From JBBDMW01 sp040878005 (lineage in GTDB: Bacteria; Chloroflexota; Dehalococcoidia; Lucifugimonadales; Lucifugimonadaceae), in the NCBI GenBank assembly GCA_040878005.1, contig JBBDMW010000036.1, forward strand, positions 1 through 64,000: a stretch of 64,000 bases of DNA. The letters are read 5' to 3'. The position numbers and the translations under genes were made by a program. Below, piece after piece: positions 7,020 through 15,986 of this stretch. Position 1 is the first letter of the stretch. Every line of letters begins with the position of its first letter. Below the pieces are notes generated by a model. The model was not told where the DNA came from, did not search any database, and saw only the letters and a list, made by a program, of their open reading frames with translations.

Positions 7020-7586
7020 TTGATCACCAAAGAGCGGATGGATGTTCATGGGAGTCAAATGGACGTCATCACATCGCCAACCCGTAGCGGATCCGTCGTT
7101 CTGCTCTCCTCCAAGGATGAACATGAGCCAGACCCGCCGCTCGGCGGCCAACCAGGGGATACCGCCGCTGAGCAATCATCCTCTGCGCCAGGCGGCCAGG
7201 ACCAGTGCGCGACCAAGCTGCTGCGGATACTGCTGGCCGACGACCACAGGATCCTACGCCAGGGCCTTCGCCGGCTCCTGGAGATGGAAGATGGCATGGA
7301 GGTTGTGGGAGAGGCCGCCGATGGTCACGAGGCCGTGGACATGGCGCGGCTCATACAGCCAGACGTCATCATCATGGACATCAGCATGCCCGGCATGAAC
7401 GGCATAGACGCGACCCGCATGATAATGGCAGACATGCCAGATGTGCGCATAGTCGGCCTGTCAATGCACGAAACCAGTGCCGTGGTAGCCAGCATGCTCG
7501 AAGCCGGCGCCAAGGCCTACCTCGCGAAGGGCTGCCCGGTGGAGGATCTCACAGCCGCAATTCGTGGCACCGACTCCAGCCAATAG
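7020..7586 (+). CDS. Stand-alone response-regulator receiver protein
   Basis: 188-residue protein with one NarL-type receiver domain at about 67-185. The acidic pair D74/D75, phospho-acceptor D120 in VIIMDISMPGMNG, S148 and K170 in AYLAKG are all present, so phosphorylation should be possible. The LuxR-type HTH usual for this subfamily is absent: the stop follows directly after the receiver domain. The N-terminal 65 residues are low-complexity and probably disordered. A TTG at 7020 gives the longest frame; ATG at 7038 or 7059 may be the real start. No histidine kinase gene is adjacent. It could act by protein contact, or it may be a truncated NarL regulator. Confidence 0.82.
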   Translation: MITKERMDVHGSQMDVITSPTRSGSVVLLSSKDEHEPDPPLGGQPGDTAAEQSSSAPGGQDQCATKLLRILLADDHRILRQGLRRLLEMEDGMEVVGEAADGHEAVDMARLIQPDVIIMDISMPGMNGIDATRMIMADMPDVRIVGLSMHETSAVVASMLEAGAKAYLAKGCPVEDLTAAIRGTDSSQ

Positions 7587-7621
7587 AGGCACGTCACTGC
7601 ATTGGTCCAGGCCATGCTTCG

Positions 7622-8518
7622 TCAGTCTGCTGCGGACGATTCTGCCCGGTTGCTCTCGACGAAGATGCGGACTGTGTCTCGCAGGGTCCGGCTCTTGTCC
7701 ACTGTTTCCGGCCGTTCATCTCCCAGCGGAGATTCAGCCACCATCCGAAATGTGTCGGCTGCCCCAAGGTGAATTTTCGGAGTAACACCAGCGCTCTCAA
7801 ACGTCGCCGCTATCTCCTCCATCTCTCCAACCCACCGGAACGCCTTGCCCGGAAGCGATACCACGCCCTGCATGGACTTGAGCATGGCCTGCTGACTGGA
7901 TTCCCGCTCTGCGAAAAGCTCATCTGAAAGGCCAAGCGACTCCGCGGCGGTAAGCGTGGCCGCATACAGGGCGTTCGTGCCTTTGGTGAGGGCGGCGTAG
8001 CACATCTTGATCCCTGACGCCCTGCCCGGCGCACCACCCATAACCCGCACGTCAATCCCCTTGCCGTTCAACTCCGCCAGCACGTCCTCATGCTGACCCG
8101 AGGCATAAAACCTTGGGGGAGCGCCGCGGCCGGGAGGCGAGCCTATGATCCCGGCGTCGATGTACCGGCCGCCAGCATCAGATATGACATCACCTATGGC
8201 AATCGCGGTGTCTGGTGATACAGCGTTGCAATCCGCAAAGGCCGTGTCTGCACCGGTTGACTTGAGCGCAGCCGCCACACGCTCAGCCAGCGGCAGCGCC
8301 TCGGAAGGCACCAGGATGGACAGAACGAGATCCGCCTCGTTTACCAGCGACTCCATGTCCGGAACATCACGTATACCTGCGTCCACAGCGAGCGAACGCG
8401 TGCGCTCGCTTCGTCCTTCGAGGCACGTAACAACATCAAGGCCATTGTCACGGAGCGCACGGCCCACGGCCGCACCCATGTCCCCGGGGCTCATGATGCC
8501 AACGGTATGAACTGCCAT
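7622..8518 (-). CDS. NAD(P)-binding 3-hydroxyacid-dehydrogenase-like enzyme with DUF1932
   Basis: 298-residue protein related to 6-phosphogluconate and beta-hydroxyacid dehydrogenases. The N-terminus MAVHTVGIMSPGDMGAAVG is a modified GxGxxG nucleotide loop in which the usual GLGxMG is GIMSPGDMG. The middle has DAGIIGSPPG, the substrate-loop region, and KMCYAALTKGTNAL, where the family's catalytic Lys is expected. The C-terminal part matches my recollection of DUF1932. The start at 8518 has AGGAGGAAG eight bases upstream, much better than the longer frame. It converges with the receiver gene. The substrate is unknown, probably a hydroxyacid. Confidence 0.85.
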   Translation of the reverse strand: MAVHTVGIMSPGDMGAAVGRALRDNGLDVVTCLEGRSERTRSLAVDAGIRDVPDMESLVNEADLVLSILVPSEALPLAERVAAALKSTGADTAFADCNAVSPDTAIAIGDVISDAGGRYIDAGIIGSPPGRGAPPRFYASGQHEDVLAELNGKGIDVRVMGGAPGRASGIKMCYAALTKGTNALYAATLTAAESLGLSDELFAERESSQQAMLKSMQGVVSLPGKAFRWVGEMEEIAATFESAGVTPKIHLGAADTFRMVAESPLGDERPETVDKSRTLRDTVRIFVESNRAESSAAD

Positions 8519-8791
8519 TTTCACTTCCTCCTTGGCGCCCACCGGCTAAAACAGATACAGATGCCTGGATCACTGGTTTGCAACGTGGGATATGAGCATC
8601 ATTGTGGAGATGCAGGTACCGCGATACAAATACCTTCGCGGTTTTGAAAGCTTACCAATAGTGACCAGCCGACAGGCAGGCCGCTTTTTCAGGATGCGCG
8701 GCAGGCACCAGGTCTATGCCTGCCCCTGGCAGGCTGCACACAACTTCACGGAACCTCCACCAGCGGATCGTCAGTTCAACAAGGAACCATA

Positions 8792-10633
8792 TTGTCTGAG
8801 GACATACTCGTCGGCCTGACTGCCATTATCGTCCTGGGTGTATTTGTGCAATGGCTCGGCTGGCGCATCCGGGTCCCAGCGATCCTCTTGTTGTTGATCG
8901 CGGGTTTCCTGGCCGGACCCGTCACAGGAGTCCTGCGCCCTGACGAGATCCTTGGCGACCTGCTTTTTCCAATAGTTTCCATTTCCGTCGCCATCATCCT
9001 GTTTGAAGGCGGGATGAGCCTGAAGATTTCAGAACTCAGGCAAAGCGGCCGCGCGGTCATAAACCTGGTGAGTATTGGACTCGTGATCACAGGCGTGCTT
9101 TCGGCGCTGGCTGCCTGGGTCTTCCTGGACCTGAGCCTGGAGATGGCAATCCTCCTGGGCGCAATTCTCACGGTTACTGGCCCGACGGTCATTGGCCCAC
9201 TTTTGCGCCACATACGTCCATCCGGCAACGGCGCGTCCGTGGTCAAGTGGGAGGGCATACTCAACGACCCCATAGGCGCAATCCTTGCAGTGCTGGTATT
9301 CGAGGCCATTGTCGCAGGGCCGCTGACTGATATAGACCTGGCCATCGGCGGCCAGTTTCTTTTTACGATCTTCGCAGGCGCAGGCGTTGGACTGGCCGGC
9401 GCGGCGCTCATGGTGTTAATGCTCCACCGCTACTGGGTGCCGGACTTCATGGAGGAAGGAATCTCCCTGTCGCTGGTCGTGCTGGTCTTCACGTTTGCTG
9501 ACCTGGTGGCAGAAGAGTCTGGCCTTCTTGCGGTGACAGTCATGGGCATAGTCGTCGCCAACCAGCGGTTCACCGTTGTAAACCACATACTGGAGTTCAA
9601 GGAAAACCTCAGGGTTGTGCTGCTATCGGTCCTTTTCATTGTGCTGGCAGCGCGCATGGAAATCGACCAGCTTTCATCGCTTGGCTGGGGAACCGCTGCT
9701 TTCGTTGCAGTCCTGATCCTTCTCATAAGGCCAGCAGCAGTCTTCTTATCCACAATGCGTACCAACCTGACGCTGCGGGACAAGATCTTCGTATCGTGGA
9801 TGGCGCCAAGAGGAATAGTGGCGGCGGCCGTTACAGCAGTATTCGCCATTGGGCTGGCAGAAGAAGGGCGGCCCGAAGCAGAGCGGTTGGTGCCGATAAT
9901 GTTCGCAATCATCGTTGGCACCGTGACGGTGTACGGCCTCACTGCCCCTTTGCTTGCCAGGCGGCTGGGTATTGCGAGCCACCGGAGCGAAGGGGTTTTG
10001 CTGGTTGGAGCGAATCGCTTCGCCAGAGCTATTGCTGAGCAGTTGCAGCGGCTCGGGTTCCCAGTGGCCCTGGTGGACACCAATCGGAACGCAGTCACGG
10101 CAGCGAGCATGAACGGAATGCGCGCGTTTTATGAAAGCATCATTTCAGACAGCGTCCTGGATGCAATTGACCTCCAGGGCATTGGCAAACTGGTAGCCGT
10201 CACACCCAATGACCACGTTAACTCACTGGCGGCCTTGCACTACACAGAAGCGTTTGGACGCACTGGCGTGTTTCAGTTGTCGTTTCACGTACCGCAAGGC
10301 ATGGGAGAAGGAGTGGTCGCACCAGAGCTCCGCGGCCGCATCCTGTTCCACCGCAACATGACTTTCCAGGAGATCTCCAGGCGGCTGGACAACGGCGCCA
10401 CCGTCACATCCACGGGCCTCACGGATCAGTTCACATTCGCAGACTTGATCAGCGAGGCGGAGGGCGACGTAACGCCACTGTTCCTGGTTTCGCCGGAAAT
10501 GGACCTGGCGGTGTTTGTGGCTAATGGGGACGACCTTTCGCCCGAACCGGGCGATACGGTGATCAGCCTCGTCACACCGCGTGAGGGAATTCGGAAATCA
10601 CGCTCCAGTGAGGAAGCGAGCCAACGCGGTTAG
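8792..10633 (+). CDS. CPA1-type sodium/proton antiporter with C-terminal TrkA-N-like domain
   Basis: 613-residue membrane protein. Residues 1 to about 395 form 12-13 hydrophobic helices typical of CPA1/NhaP exchangers, including the stretch WEGILNDPIGAILAVLVFE with the Asn-Asp transport motif and an HRYWVPDFMEEG loop. Residues about 400-520 form a Rossmann/TrkA-N-like domain starting GVLLVGANRFARAIAEQL. Its Gly-rich loop is GANRFA instead of GxGxxG, so ligand binding may be altered. The C-terminus carries a further small cytoplasmic domain. The start is TTG with AAGGAA upstream. Such proteins exchange Na+ or K+ for H+ across the inner membrane, with the tail sensing nucleotides. Confidence 0.88.
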   Translation: MSEDILVGLTAIIVLGVFVQWLGWRIRVPAILLLLIAGFLAGPVTGVLRPDEILGDLLFPIVSISVAIILFEGGMSLKISELRQSGRAVINLVSIGLVITGVLSALAAWVFLDLSLEMAILLGAILTVTGPTVIGPLLRHIRPSGNGASVVKWEGILNDPIGAILAVLVFEAIVAGPLTDIDLAIGGQFLFTIFAGAGVGLAGAALMVLMLHRYWVPDFMEEGISLSLVVLVFTFADLVAEESGLLAVTVMGIVVANQRFTVVNHILEFKENLRVVLLSVLFIVLAARMEIDQLSSLGWGTAAFVAVLILLIRPAAVFLSTMRTNLTLRDKIFVSWMAPRGIVAAAVTAVFAIGLAEEGRPEAERLVPIMFAIIVGTVTVYGLTAPLLARRLGIASHRSEGVLLVGANRFARAIAEQLQRLGFPVALVDTNRNAVTAASMNGMRAFYESIISDSVLDAIDLQGIGKLVAVTPNDHVNSLAALHYTEAFGRTGVFQLSFHVPQGMGEGVVAPELRGRILFHRNMTFQEISRRLDNGATVTSTGLTDQFTFADLISEAEGDVTPLFLVSPEMDLAVFVANGDDLSPEPGDTVISLVTPREGIRKSRSSEEASQRG

Positions 10634-10841
10634 ATTCTCCGGCCCATCGCCTGCCTCTCCCCAAATACGGCGGCGCCTCGCGCCTGCACATGCCGACGGG
10701 CAACGTATGTCAAGGCAGCCGTTGATAAATGTGTACGGCTGGATCAACAGGATCATTCAAAACGACGGCGATACGCAGCCAATAAACATTGAACGGGTCG
10801 TGTAGATTACTCCCGGCACGTTTAAATACTGGAGATTTGAT

Positions 10842-11915
10842 ATGCCTTACACATCCGTATACAGGGACCCGTATGGCAAGGTCAGCGCTGAGCTAAGTGC
10901 ACAAGAAATTCAAGAGGTCTTTCGTTCAGGAGAGGGGTTGCTCTGGGTCGACGTCTCAGAAACCGACCATGAAGATGCCCGGTTCCTTGAGGACGTTTTT
11001 GACTTCCATCCCTTAGCTATCGAAGACTGCCTGAACCCCAGGTATCAAAGACCCAAAGTCGATGATTTCGGCGACTACATATTTGTGATGATCCATGGCG
11101 TCAACCACGTAGCCACCGAAGACGTAGTCGCAACGATTGAATTGGATCTGTTCATTGGGAAGAACTTCGTGGTCAGCAATCACCTCTTTGCGATGCCTGC
11201 TGTTGAGCACGTCGGAGAGTTGATCCAGCGCCATCCTGGATTGCTGGGCCGCGGATCCGCAATGCATGCCCACACGCTCATGGATGCTCTCATAGACAGC
11301 CTGCTTCCCACAATCGACCAGATGAGTGAGGTGGGAGATGCAATTGAGGAGCGTGCCCTTCATGATCCCCAGCCGCCGGTCCTGGATGCCATCGTCAGGC
11401 TAAAGCGGTCAGTCCTCCGGATACACCGCGTCATGGTCCCAGAGAGGGAGATACTGCACCGCCTGAGCCGGGGTGACTACGAGGTGGTGGGAAAGGACGC
11501 AGCGCTCTACTACAGGGACGTTTATGACCACGTGGTGCGAATTGAAGATGTGAATCAAACGCTGAGAGAGCGTGTGGATAATGCGCTGGCGACTTACCTT
11601 TCGTCTATAAGCCTCCGCCAGAACGAAACCATGAAGACGCTGGCCGTGGTCGCCTCCATATTCCTTCCATTAACCTTGATAGCGGGTATCTACGGCATGA
11701 ACTTCGAACGCATGCCTGAACTGGGTTGGGAGTGGGGGTACCACGCTGTTCTTGGGGTGATGGCAGTGATCGGCTTGTCGATCGCAGGCTGGTTCTGGGC
11801 TCGAAACTGGCTGAACGCAGGCCGCAGGCGCTTCACGCAGGCACTCGAATTCAGCGTAGACCCTGTGAAGGTCCGCGATGTTCTGGCTGCAAGGGTCAAA
11901 GATACCTGGAGATAA
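10842..11915 (+). CDS. corA: CorA-family magnesium/divalent-cation channel
   Basis: 357-residue CorA homologue. The N-terminal cytoplasmic alpha/beta domain is followed by a long helix (about 190-280) and two C-terminal transmembrane helices. The signature YGMNF is at the end of the first one and WEWGY in the following loop. The length is usual for the family. The ATG at 10842 follows TGGAG. CorA pentamers admit Mg2+ or other divalent ions across the inner membrane. The gene follows the antiporter gene by 208 bases and may have its own promoter. No Mg2+-responsive leader could be recognised upstream. Confidence 0.93.
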   Translation: MPYTSVYRDPYGKVSAELSAQEIQEVFRSGEGLLWVDVSETDHEDARFLEDVFDFHPLAIEDCLNPRYQRPKVDDFGDYIFVMIHGVNHVATEDVVATIELDLFIGKNFVVSNHLFAMPAVEHVGELIQRHPGLLGRGSAMHAHTLMDALIDSLLPTIDQMSEVGDAIEERALHDPQPPVLDAIVRLKRSVLRIHRVMVPEREILHRLSRGDYEVVGKDAALYYRDVYDHVVRIEDVNQTLRERVDNALATYLSSISLRQNETMKTLAVVASIFLPLTLIAGIYGMNFERMPELGWEWGYHAVLGVMAVIGLSIAGWFWARNWLNAGRRRFTQALEFSVDPVKVRDVLAARVKDTWR

Positions 11916-11954
11916 GCAGCGATACTGGCATCCCATCATCCGCCTCACATACGC

Positions 11955-11992
11955 AAAAACAGGCAGCCCCGGTGTAAACGCGGGGCTGCCTG
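11955..11992 (-). terminator. Rho-independent terminator for the PLP-enzyme gene
   Basis: An 11-base perfect stem CAGGCAGCCCC/GGGGCTGCCTG (11960-11970, 11982-11992) with an 11-base loop. On the minus strand it is followed by five T residues (complement of 11955-11959). It lies 30 bases past the stop of the minus-strand gene at 12023 and could also slow transcription from corA. Confidence 0.85.
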
Positions 11993-12022
11993 CTGAACAA
12001 GTCCGGCCAGTCAAATACGAAA

Positions 12023-13171
12023 CTACTTCTTCAATATTGACGCTATACGAGCACCCACCACCTCATCTTCACCTTCGTTCAGACCGAAGGCGTGGAGAAT
12101 GATTGACTCATCACCGTCCCGCACCCTGGTCCATATGGGCGGATCTCCAGCTTTCAACTCATCGACCAGTTCCTGGCAAGTCATTCCAGTCACTGCGGGA
12201 TCCAGGTCCAACTTCACACCGAACGGCTGGTGGCCGATGACATTCGTCAGCATCTCCACTTTCACACCCGGTATGCCCTCAAGGGGTTTTTGGATGGTAC
12301 GGCACTTCTGCTCTGCCACGGCGAGCCGTTCTTCGTGGTTGAGAGTCATCCAGCGGCGGACTGCCGCGTAAGCGCCAATGATCTCCTGCCTGTCGATCTT
12401 CTGCGGACGTCCGACGCCACGCACCCGGCGATGCTCATAGGAAACAAAGCTTTGAAGTGCGAGCTTGCGGATAGTCTCTTTCGTGCCCAGCGCAAGGCCG
12501 ACTGACTGGGGCGCGCCCATGTACTTGGCGGCGATACAGGAAAAGTCTGCGCCCATCTTGACGTACTTGCCCATGTTCTCCAACGGGTAAATCTGACCAG
12601 CGGCATCCACCATCACTGGCACACCATGCTTGTGTGCGATATCGATGGTCTTTTGAAGCGACAACGCCTGCGGGTCCGGCTGCTGCTCAACGGCAAAGTA
12701 GTGCACAGCTACTGTGTTTGGCCCAATGGCGTTTTCCAGGTCTTCCTCCGTCGTCCCGCCATCCGACCCAAACTCCACAAGCTTTGCACCGGCAAGCTGC
12801 AGACAGCGGTCGTACCAGTACCGCTGGCGACGCTGAATGAGAATTTCATGCTTCATGCCCGTGGTATCTGGAAGCTGTTGAATCTTTTCGTCGTCGTCGC
12901 CAGCCATGAACGCGGCGGTGGCCAGGGTAAGGGCTGATCCAGCGCCCGAGGTTATGTACGCGGCTGGAACGCCTATCATTTCTGCTATGGCGTTTCCGGC
13001 CTTCTCCTCCAGGTGAGCAAGGGGCACGTAGGCGCCATCAGCGCGCTCCATGGCTTCCTTGACTTCAGGCACAGGGGTGGAGCCGCCAAGCAGCGTGACG
13101 CTCCCGATAGCATTGATAACTGGCTGCGCACCCAGTTCCTTATAGATGTCACCCCACTGTGATGTAGCCAA
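12023..13171 (-). CDS. SelA-like PLP-dependent enzyme (fold type I)
   Basis: 382-residue enzyme of the SelA-related group in the aspartate-aminotransferase fold. It includes GAQPVINAIGSVTLLGGS at the N-terminus, VPAAYITSGAGSALTLA at the cofactor phosphate site, VPVMVDAAGQIYPLEN containing the PLP-ring Asp, and CIAAKYMGAPQSVGL with the probable Schiff-base Lys. Family members outside true selenocysteine synthases include ammonia-lyase or aldolase enzymes acting on amino acids or sugar-acid derivatives. No selenocysteine genes (selB, selC, selD) lie nearby, so Sec synthesis is unlikely. A TTG start at 13171 is chosen because AAGGAG lies at the right distance; the longer frame has no ribosome site. 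Confidence 0.87.
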   Translation of the reverse strand: MATSQWGDIYKELGAQPVINAIGSVTLLGGSTPVPEVKEAMERADGAYVPLAHLEEKAGNAIAEMIGVPAAYITSGAGSALTLATAAFMAGDDDEKIQQLPDTTGMKHEILIQRRQRYWYDRCLQLAGAKLVEFGSDGGTTEEDLENAIGPNTVAVHYFAVEQQPDPQALSLQKTIDIAHKHGVPVMVDAAGQIYPLENMGKYVKMGADFSCIAAKYMGAPQSVGLALGTKETIRKLALQSFVSYEHRRVRGVGRPQKIDRQEIIGAYAAVRRWMTLNHEERLAVAEQKCRTIQKPLEGIPGVKVEMLTNVIGHQPFGVKLDLDPAVTGMTCQELVDELKAGDPPIWTRVRDGDESIILHAFGLNEGEDEVVGARIASILKK

Positions 13172-13274
13172 CGTTGTCTCCTTCAGGACTCCGACATGGA
13201 TCGAAGTGGCAGGCAGAGCGGACAAGAGCACTCAAACCAGTGGCTTGGTGCGCCGCTTGAGATTCATAGCGGGT

Positions 13275-13280
13275 TATACT
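13275..13280 (+). promoter_or_regulatory. Possible -10 box inside a small inverted repeat
   Basis: TATACT sits between GCGGG (13269-13273) and CCCGC (13281-13285) in the divergent intergenic region. The overlap of a -10-like hexamer with a hairpin could allow repression of the 13432 gene. No clear -35 is seen. Confidence 0.3.
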
Positions 13281-13431
13281 CCCGCCGGGCGAATGATACA
13301 AGGGATGTGTTGCAGTCAAGTCACAAGACACTGACTGCGATGCCTCTCGTTACCGTGAGAAGATGTAGCCTTGGCCAGACACATTGGTGGACTGGCACAC
13401 ATAATCGCGAGAAATATACGGAGGTCCTGGT

Positions 13432-14070
13432 TTGACCGACGCCGCACATTCCGGAAGTCCAAGATCCGCGGGAAAAGAGATTGCTCTGCTGCTCTACGGT
13501 GGCAGAACCATCAAGTGTCTTGAGTGGACTGGACAAAAAGCGGGGACGCCACCCATTGTGCTGGTGGCAGACCGGGGTGGTCCCAAAGATTGGAATGAGT
13601 TCGCAGACCGGATGTCAGTGGACCACCGAGTGCTCGCAGTCGCCCCGGAGGAATCGTCTTCACTACTGCAGGTCGTATGGGCAGTCGGCGAACCAGCCAT
13701 TGTAGTAACGCAGGGGACGACTGGCAGAGAGGCTTGCAGAGTGGCTTCCGGCGCTCCCGGCGCTGCGCGCGCCCTGGTGCTATGTGACTACAACGCCCCG
13801 GCGGACGCTACTGAACACAAGAGTATCGCAGTGCCCTCACTTATCGTCCGCGGCAGGCAGAGCGAAGCGCTGAATCATGATGACGCCGTGGCGCTCCATG
13901 AAGCGACGCCTGATAGTCACCTGGTAGAACCTGAGCACTGTGGATCGTGGCCAGCCAAAGACTGCGCCGATGACTTCGAAACTGCGGTGCGCTGGTTCAT
14001 TGAAGAACTGGGCAAGTCGATGATGGAGTTCGAAGTGCAGGGAGGCGATCCGAAGGACCCGCGGGAGTAA
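13432..14070 (+). CDS. Alpha/beta-hydrolase-fold protein lacking the nucleophile
   Basis: 212-residue protein with the layout of a small alpha/beta hydrolase: PPIVLVADRGGPKDWNEFA near residue 40 stands for the oxyanion-loop region, VPSLIVRGRQS near 145 for the acid strand, and EPEHCGSW near 170 for the catalytic His. The nucleophile elbow, usually GxSxG, reads TQGTTG, so the Ser is missing and hydrolase activity is doubtful. The start is a TTG with GGAGGT six bases upstream. The CocE-type hydrolase gene follows in the same direction. It may be a non-catalytic or differently acting member, or a decaying gene. Confidence 0.65.
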   Translation: MTDAAHSGSPRSAGKEIALLLYGGRTIKCLEWTGQKAGTPPIVLVADRGGPKDWNEFADRMSVDHRVLAVAPEESSSLLQVVWAVGEPAIVVTQGTTGREACRVASGAPGAARALVLCDYNAPADATEHKSIAVPSLIVRGRQSEALNHDDAVALHEATPDSHLVEPEHCGSWPAKDCADDFETAVRWFIEELGKSMMEFEVQGGDPKDPRE

Positions 14071-14164
14071 TCGATCGCCAAGGGCACAGGGTTGCTCATC
14101 GGATCGCGGCTGCATGCCAAGGCGGCGGCAGCGTCACCTTTGCCTGAGTTACAGGAAGACTTTC

Positions 14165-15925
14165 ATGAAGGCCGCGCCCGGTAGTGCATCGCTCCACTTT
14201 GATATGCCCGTCCCCATGCGGGACGGCGTGACTCTTTATGCGGATGTATACATTCCCGAAGGCTCCGGCCCGTTCCCCGCACTGTTGACGCGAACACCCT
14301 ACGATAAATCCTCCGCCTTGACGGCAGCTGCACCTTCAAGCGAAGTGGGGAGCGTGCTGGGGCTCACCAGGCGCGGATTTGCGGTTGTGGTCCAAGACAC
14401 GAGGGGACGGTACCGTTCGGAGGGTGAGTTTGTGCCGTTCGTGCACGAGGCCAATGATGGCTTCGACTCGGTTGAATGGGTGGCGGCGCAGTCTTGGTCT
14501 GACGGCAATGTCGGAATGTTCGGCAGTTCGTACGTGGGCGCAACGCAATGGCTGGCGGCAACAGAACGGCCACCACACCTGCGTGCCATCTTCCCGGCGG
14601 TCACCGCATCCGATTACCACGAAGGGTGGACGTACCAGGGCGGCGCATTCCAGCTTGGGTTCAACTTCTCATGGACCATGGCCGCCCTTACGGTCCGGAA
14701 CGCAGGCAACCTGGCCAGCCGGCTTGGCCTGGACGTGGAGCGGTTGGAGGAGATGATTGACGACACGGACCGCCTGGATGAAGGGTTCAAGTCGCTGCCT
14801 CTCATAAATCAACCGGCCTTACGGATGGACGAAGCCGGTTACTACTTTGACTGGCTGTCGCATCCATCTGATGACGATTTCTGGAAGCGTCTACGGATTG
14901 AGGATCAGCACGAAAACGTGAACGTGCCGTCATTGAACATCGGTGGGTGGCACGACATATTCCTGCGCGGCACCATACGCAACTTTCTTGGGATGCGTGA
15001 ACGCGGCGGGTCTGAAACGGCAAAAAGAGAATCACGGCTGGTGATCGGCCCTTGGAGCCACTACGGGATCGGTGGCAGCACCGCGGGTACCCTGGACTTT
15101 GGGCTGCGGGCTTCGATGCACGGCCTTGACCTTGGGGGCATGTTGGCCAGCTGGGGCGCACAGTGGCTCAAAGACGATGCTGCGCCAAACCCCGACACAC
15201 CGCCAGTGAAGCTGTTCATCATGGGCGTGAACCGGTGGCGTGATGAAAATGAATGGCCGCTCGCTCGCGCCAGGCGAACTCGGTACCACCTGCACTCCGG
15301 AGGCCGTGCCAACACCCGCCACGGTGACGGGGTTCTCTCAACTGCTGCGCCCGACGACGAGAGACCGGACAGTTTCCTGTACAACCCGCTCGACCCAGCA
15401 CCGACGCGCGGTGGGCCGCTTTGCTGCAGCCCATCGTTTCTTCCAGCAGGCCCCATGGATCATGCGGAAAAAGAAGATAGGTCCGATGTGCTGGTTTATT
15501 CCACGCCCCCACTTGAAGAGGACGTGGAAGTGACAGGCCCTGTAAAGGCGATTGTCTGGGCAGCGAGTTCGGCGGTGGATACCGACTTCACCGCAATGCT
15601 CCTTGACGTTGAGCCATGCGGCGCCGCCCGCAATCTCTGCGACGGCATAGTCAGGGCGCGTTATCGCCGGTCGAGGTCAACACCTGAATTGCTTGAACCG
15701 GGGCGCGTGGAGCGATTCGAAATTGACCTGGTGGCTACAGCCAACGTCTTTCAAAAACGCCATCGCATACGCCTGGAGATATCAAGTAGCAACTTCCCGA
15801 GGTTTGACCGTAACTTGAACACGGGCAAAGGGTTTGACGACGCAGAGGTGGCGGTGGCGGCCAACACCGTGCTGCACGATGCTGATCACCCCAGCTATTT
15901 GGAGTTGGACGTGGTTCCGCGGTAG
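14165..15925 (+). CDS. CocE/NonD-family hydrolase
   Basis: 586-residue serine hydrolase of the cocaine esterase/X-Pro dipeptidyl-peptidase group. It has an alpha/beta hydrolase core with MPVPMRDGVTLYADVYIPEG at the start, the nucleophile elbow GSSYVG in GMFGSSYVGATQWLAA near residue 120, the stretch GGWHDIF near 260, and GPWSHYG near 300 containing the likely catalytic His. The C-terminal jelly-roll domain includes VKAIVWAASSAVDTDFTAML. The length is usual. The ATG at 14165 follows AGGAAG; a longer frame starting at 14114 has no family similarity. It hydrolyses esters or amides of unknown identity. Confidence 0.9.
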   Translation: MKAAPGSASLHFDMPVPMRDGVTLYADVYIPEGSGPFPALLTRTPYDKSSALTAAAPSSEVGSVLGLTRRGFAVVVQDTRGRYRSEGEFVPFVHEANDGFDSVEWVAAQSWSDGNVGMFGSSYVGATQWLAATERPPHLRAIFPAVTASDYHEGWTYQGGAFQLGFNFSWTMAALTVRNAGNLASRLGLDVERLEEMIDDTDRLDEGFKSLPLINQPALRMDEAGYYFDWLSHPSDDDFWKRLRIEDQHENVNVPSLNIGGWHDIFLRGTIRNFLGMRERGGSETAKRESRLVIGPWSHYGIGGSTAGTLDFGLRASMHGLDLGGMLASWGAQWLKDDAAPNPDTPPVKLFIMGVNRWRDENEWPLARARRTRYHLHSGGRANTRHGDGVLSTAAPDDERPDSFLYNPLDPAPTRGGPLCCSPSFLPAGPMDHAEKEDRSDVLVYSTPPLEEDVEVTGPVKAIVWAASSAVDTDFTAMLLDVEPCGAARNLCDGIVRARYRRSRSTPELLEPGRVERFEIDLVATANVFQKRHRIRLEISSSNFPRFDRNLNTGKGFDDAEVAVAANTVLHDADHPSYLELDVVPR

Positions 15926-15986
15926 GCCGTCCCACCGGCTTGGGAGAACTGTCGCCATAGGCAGCCGGAGTCACCGCAGAAGGCAT

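Noticed and set aside
10634..10841. Mg2+-sensing riboswitch upstream of corA
   Set aside because: No conserved M-box or similar layout could be recognised by eye.
12023..13171. Genuine selenocysteine synthase
   Set aside because: SelA-like only at family level; no selenium genes nearby and the length is short for SelA.
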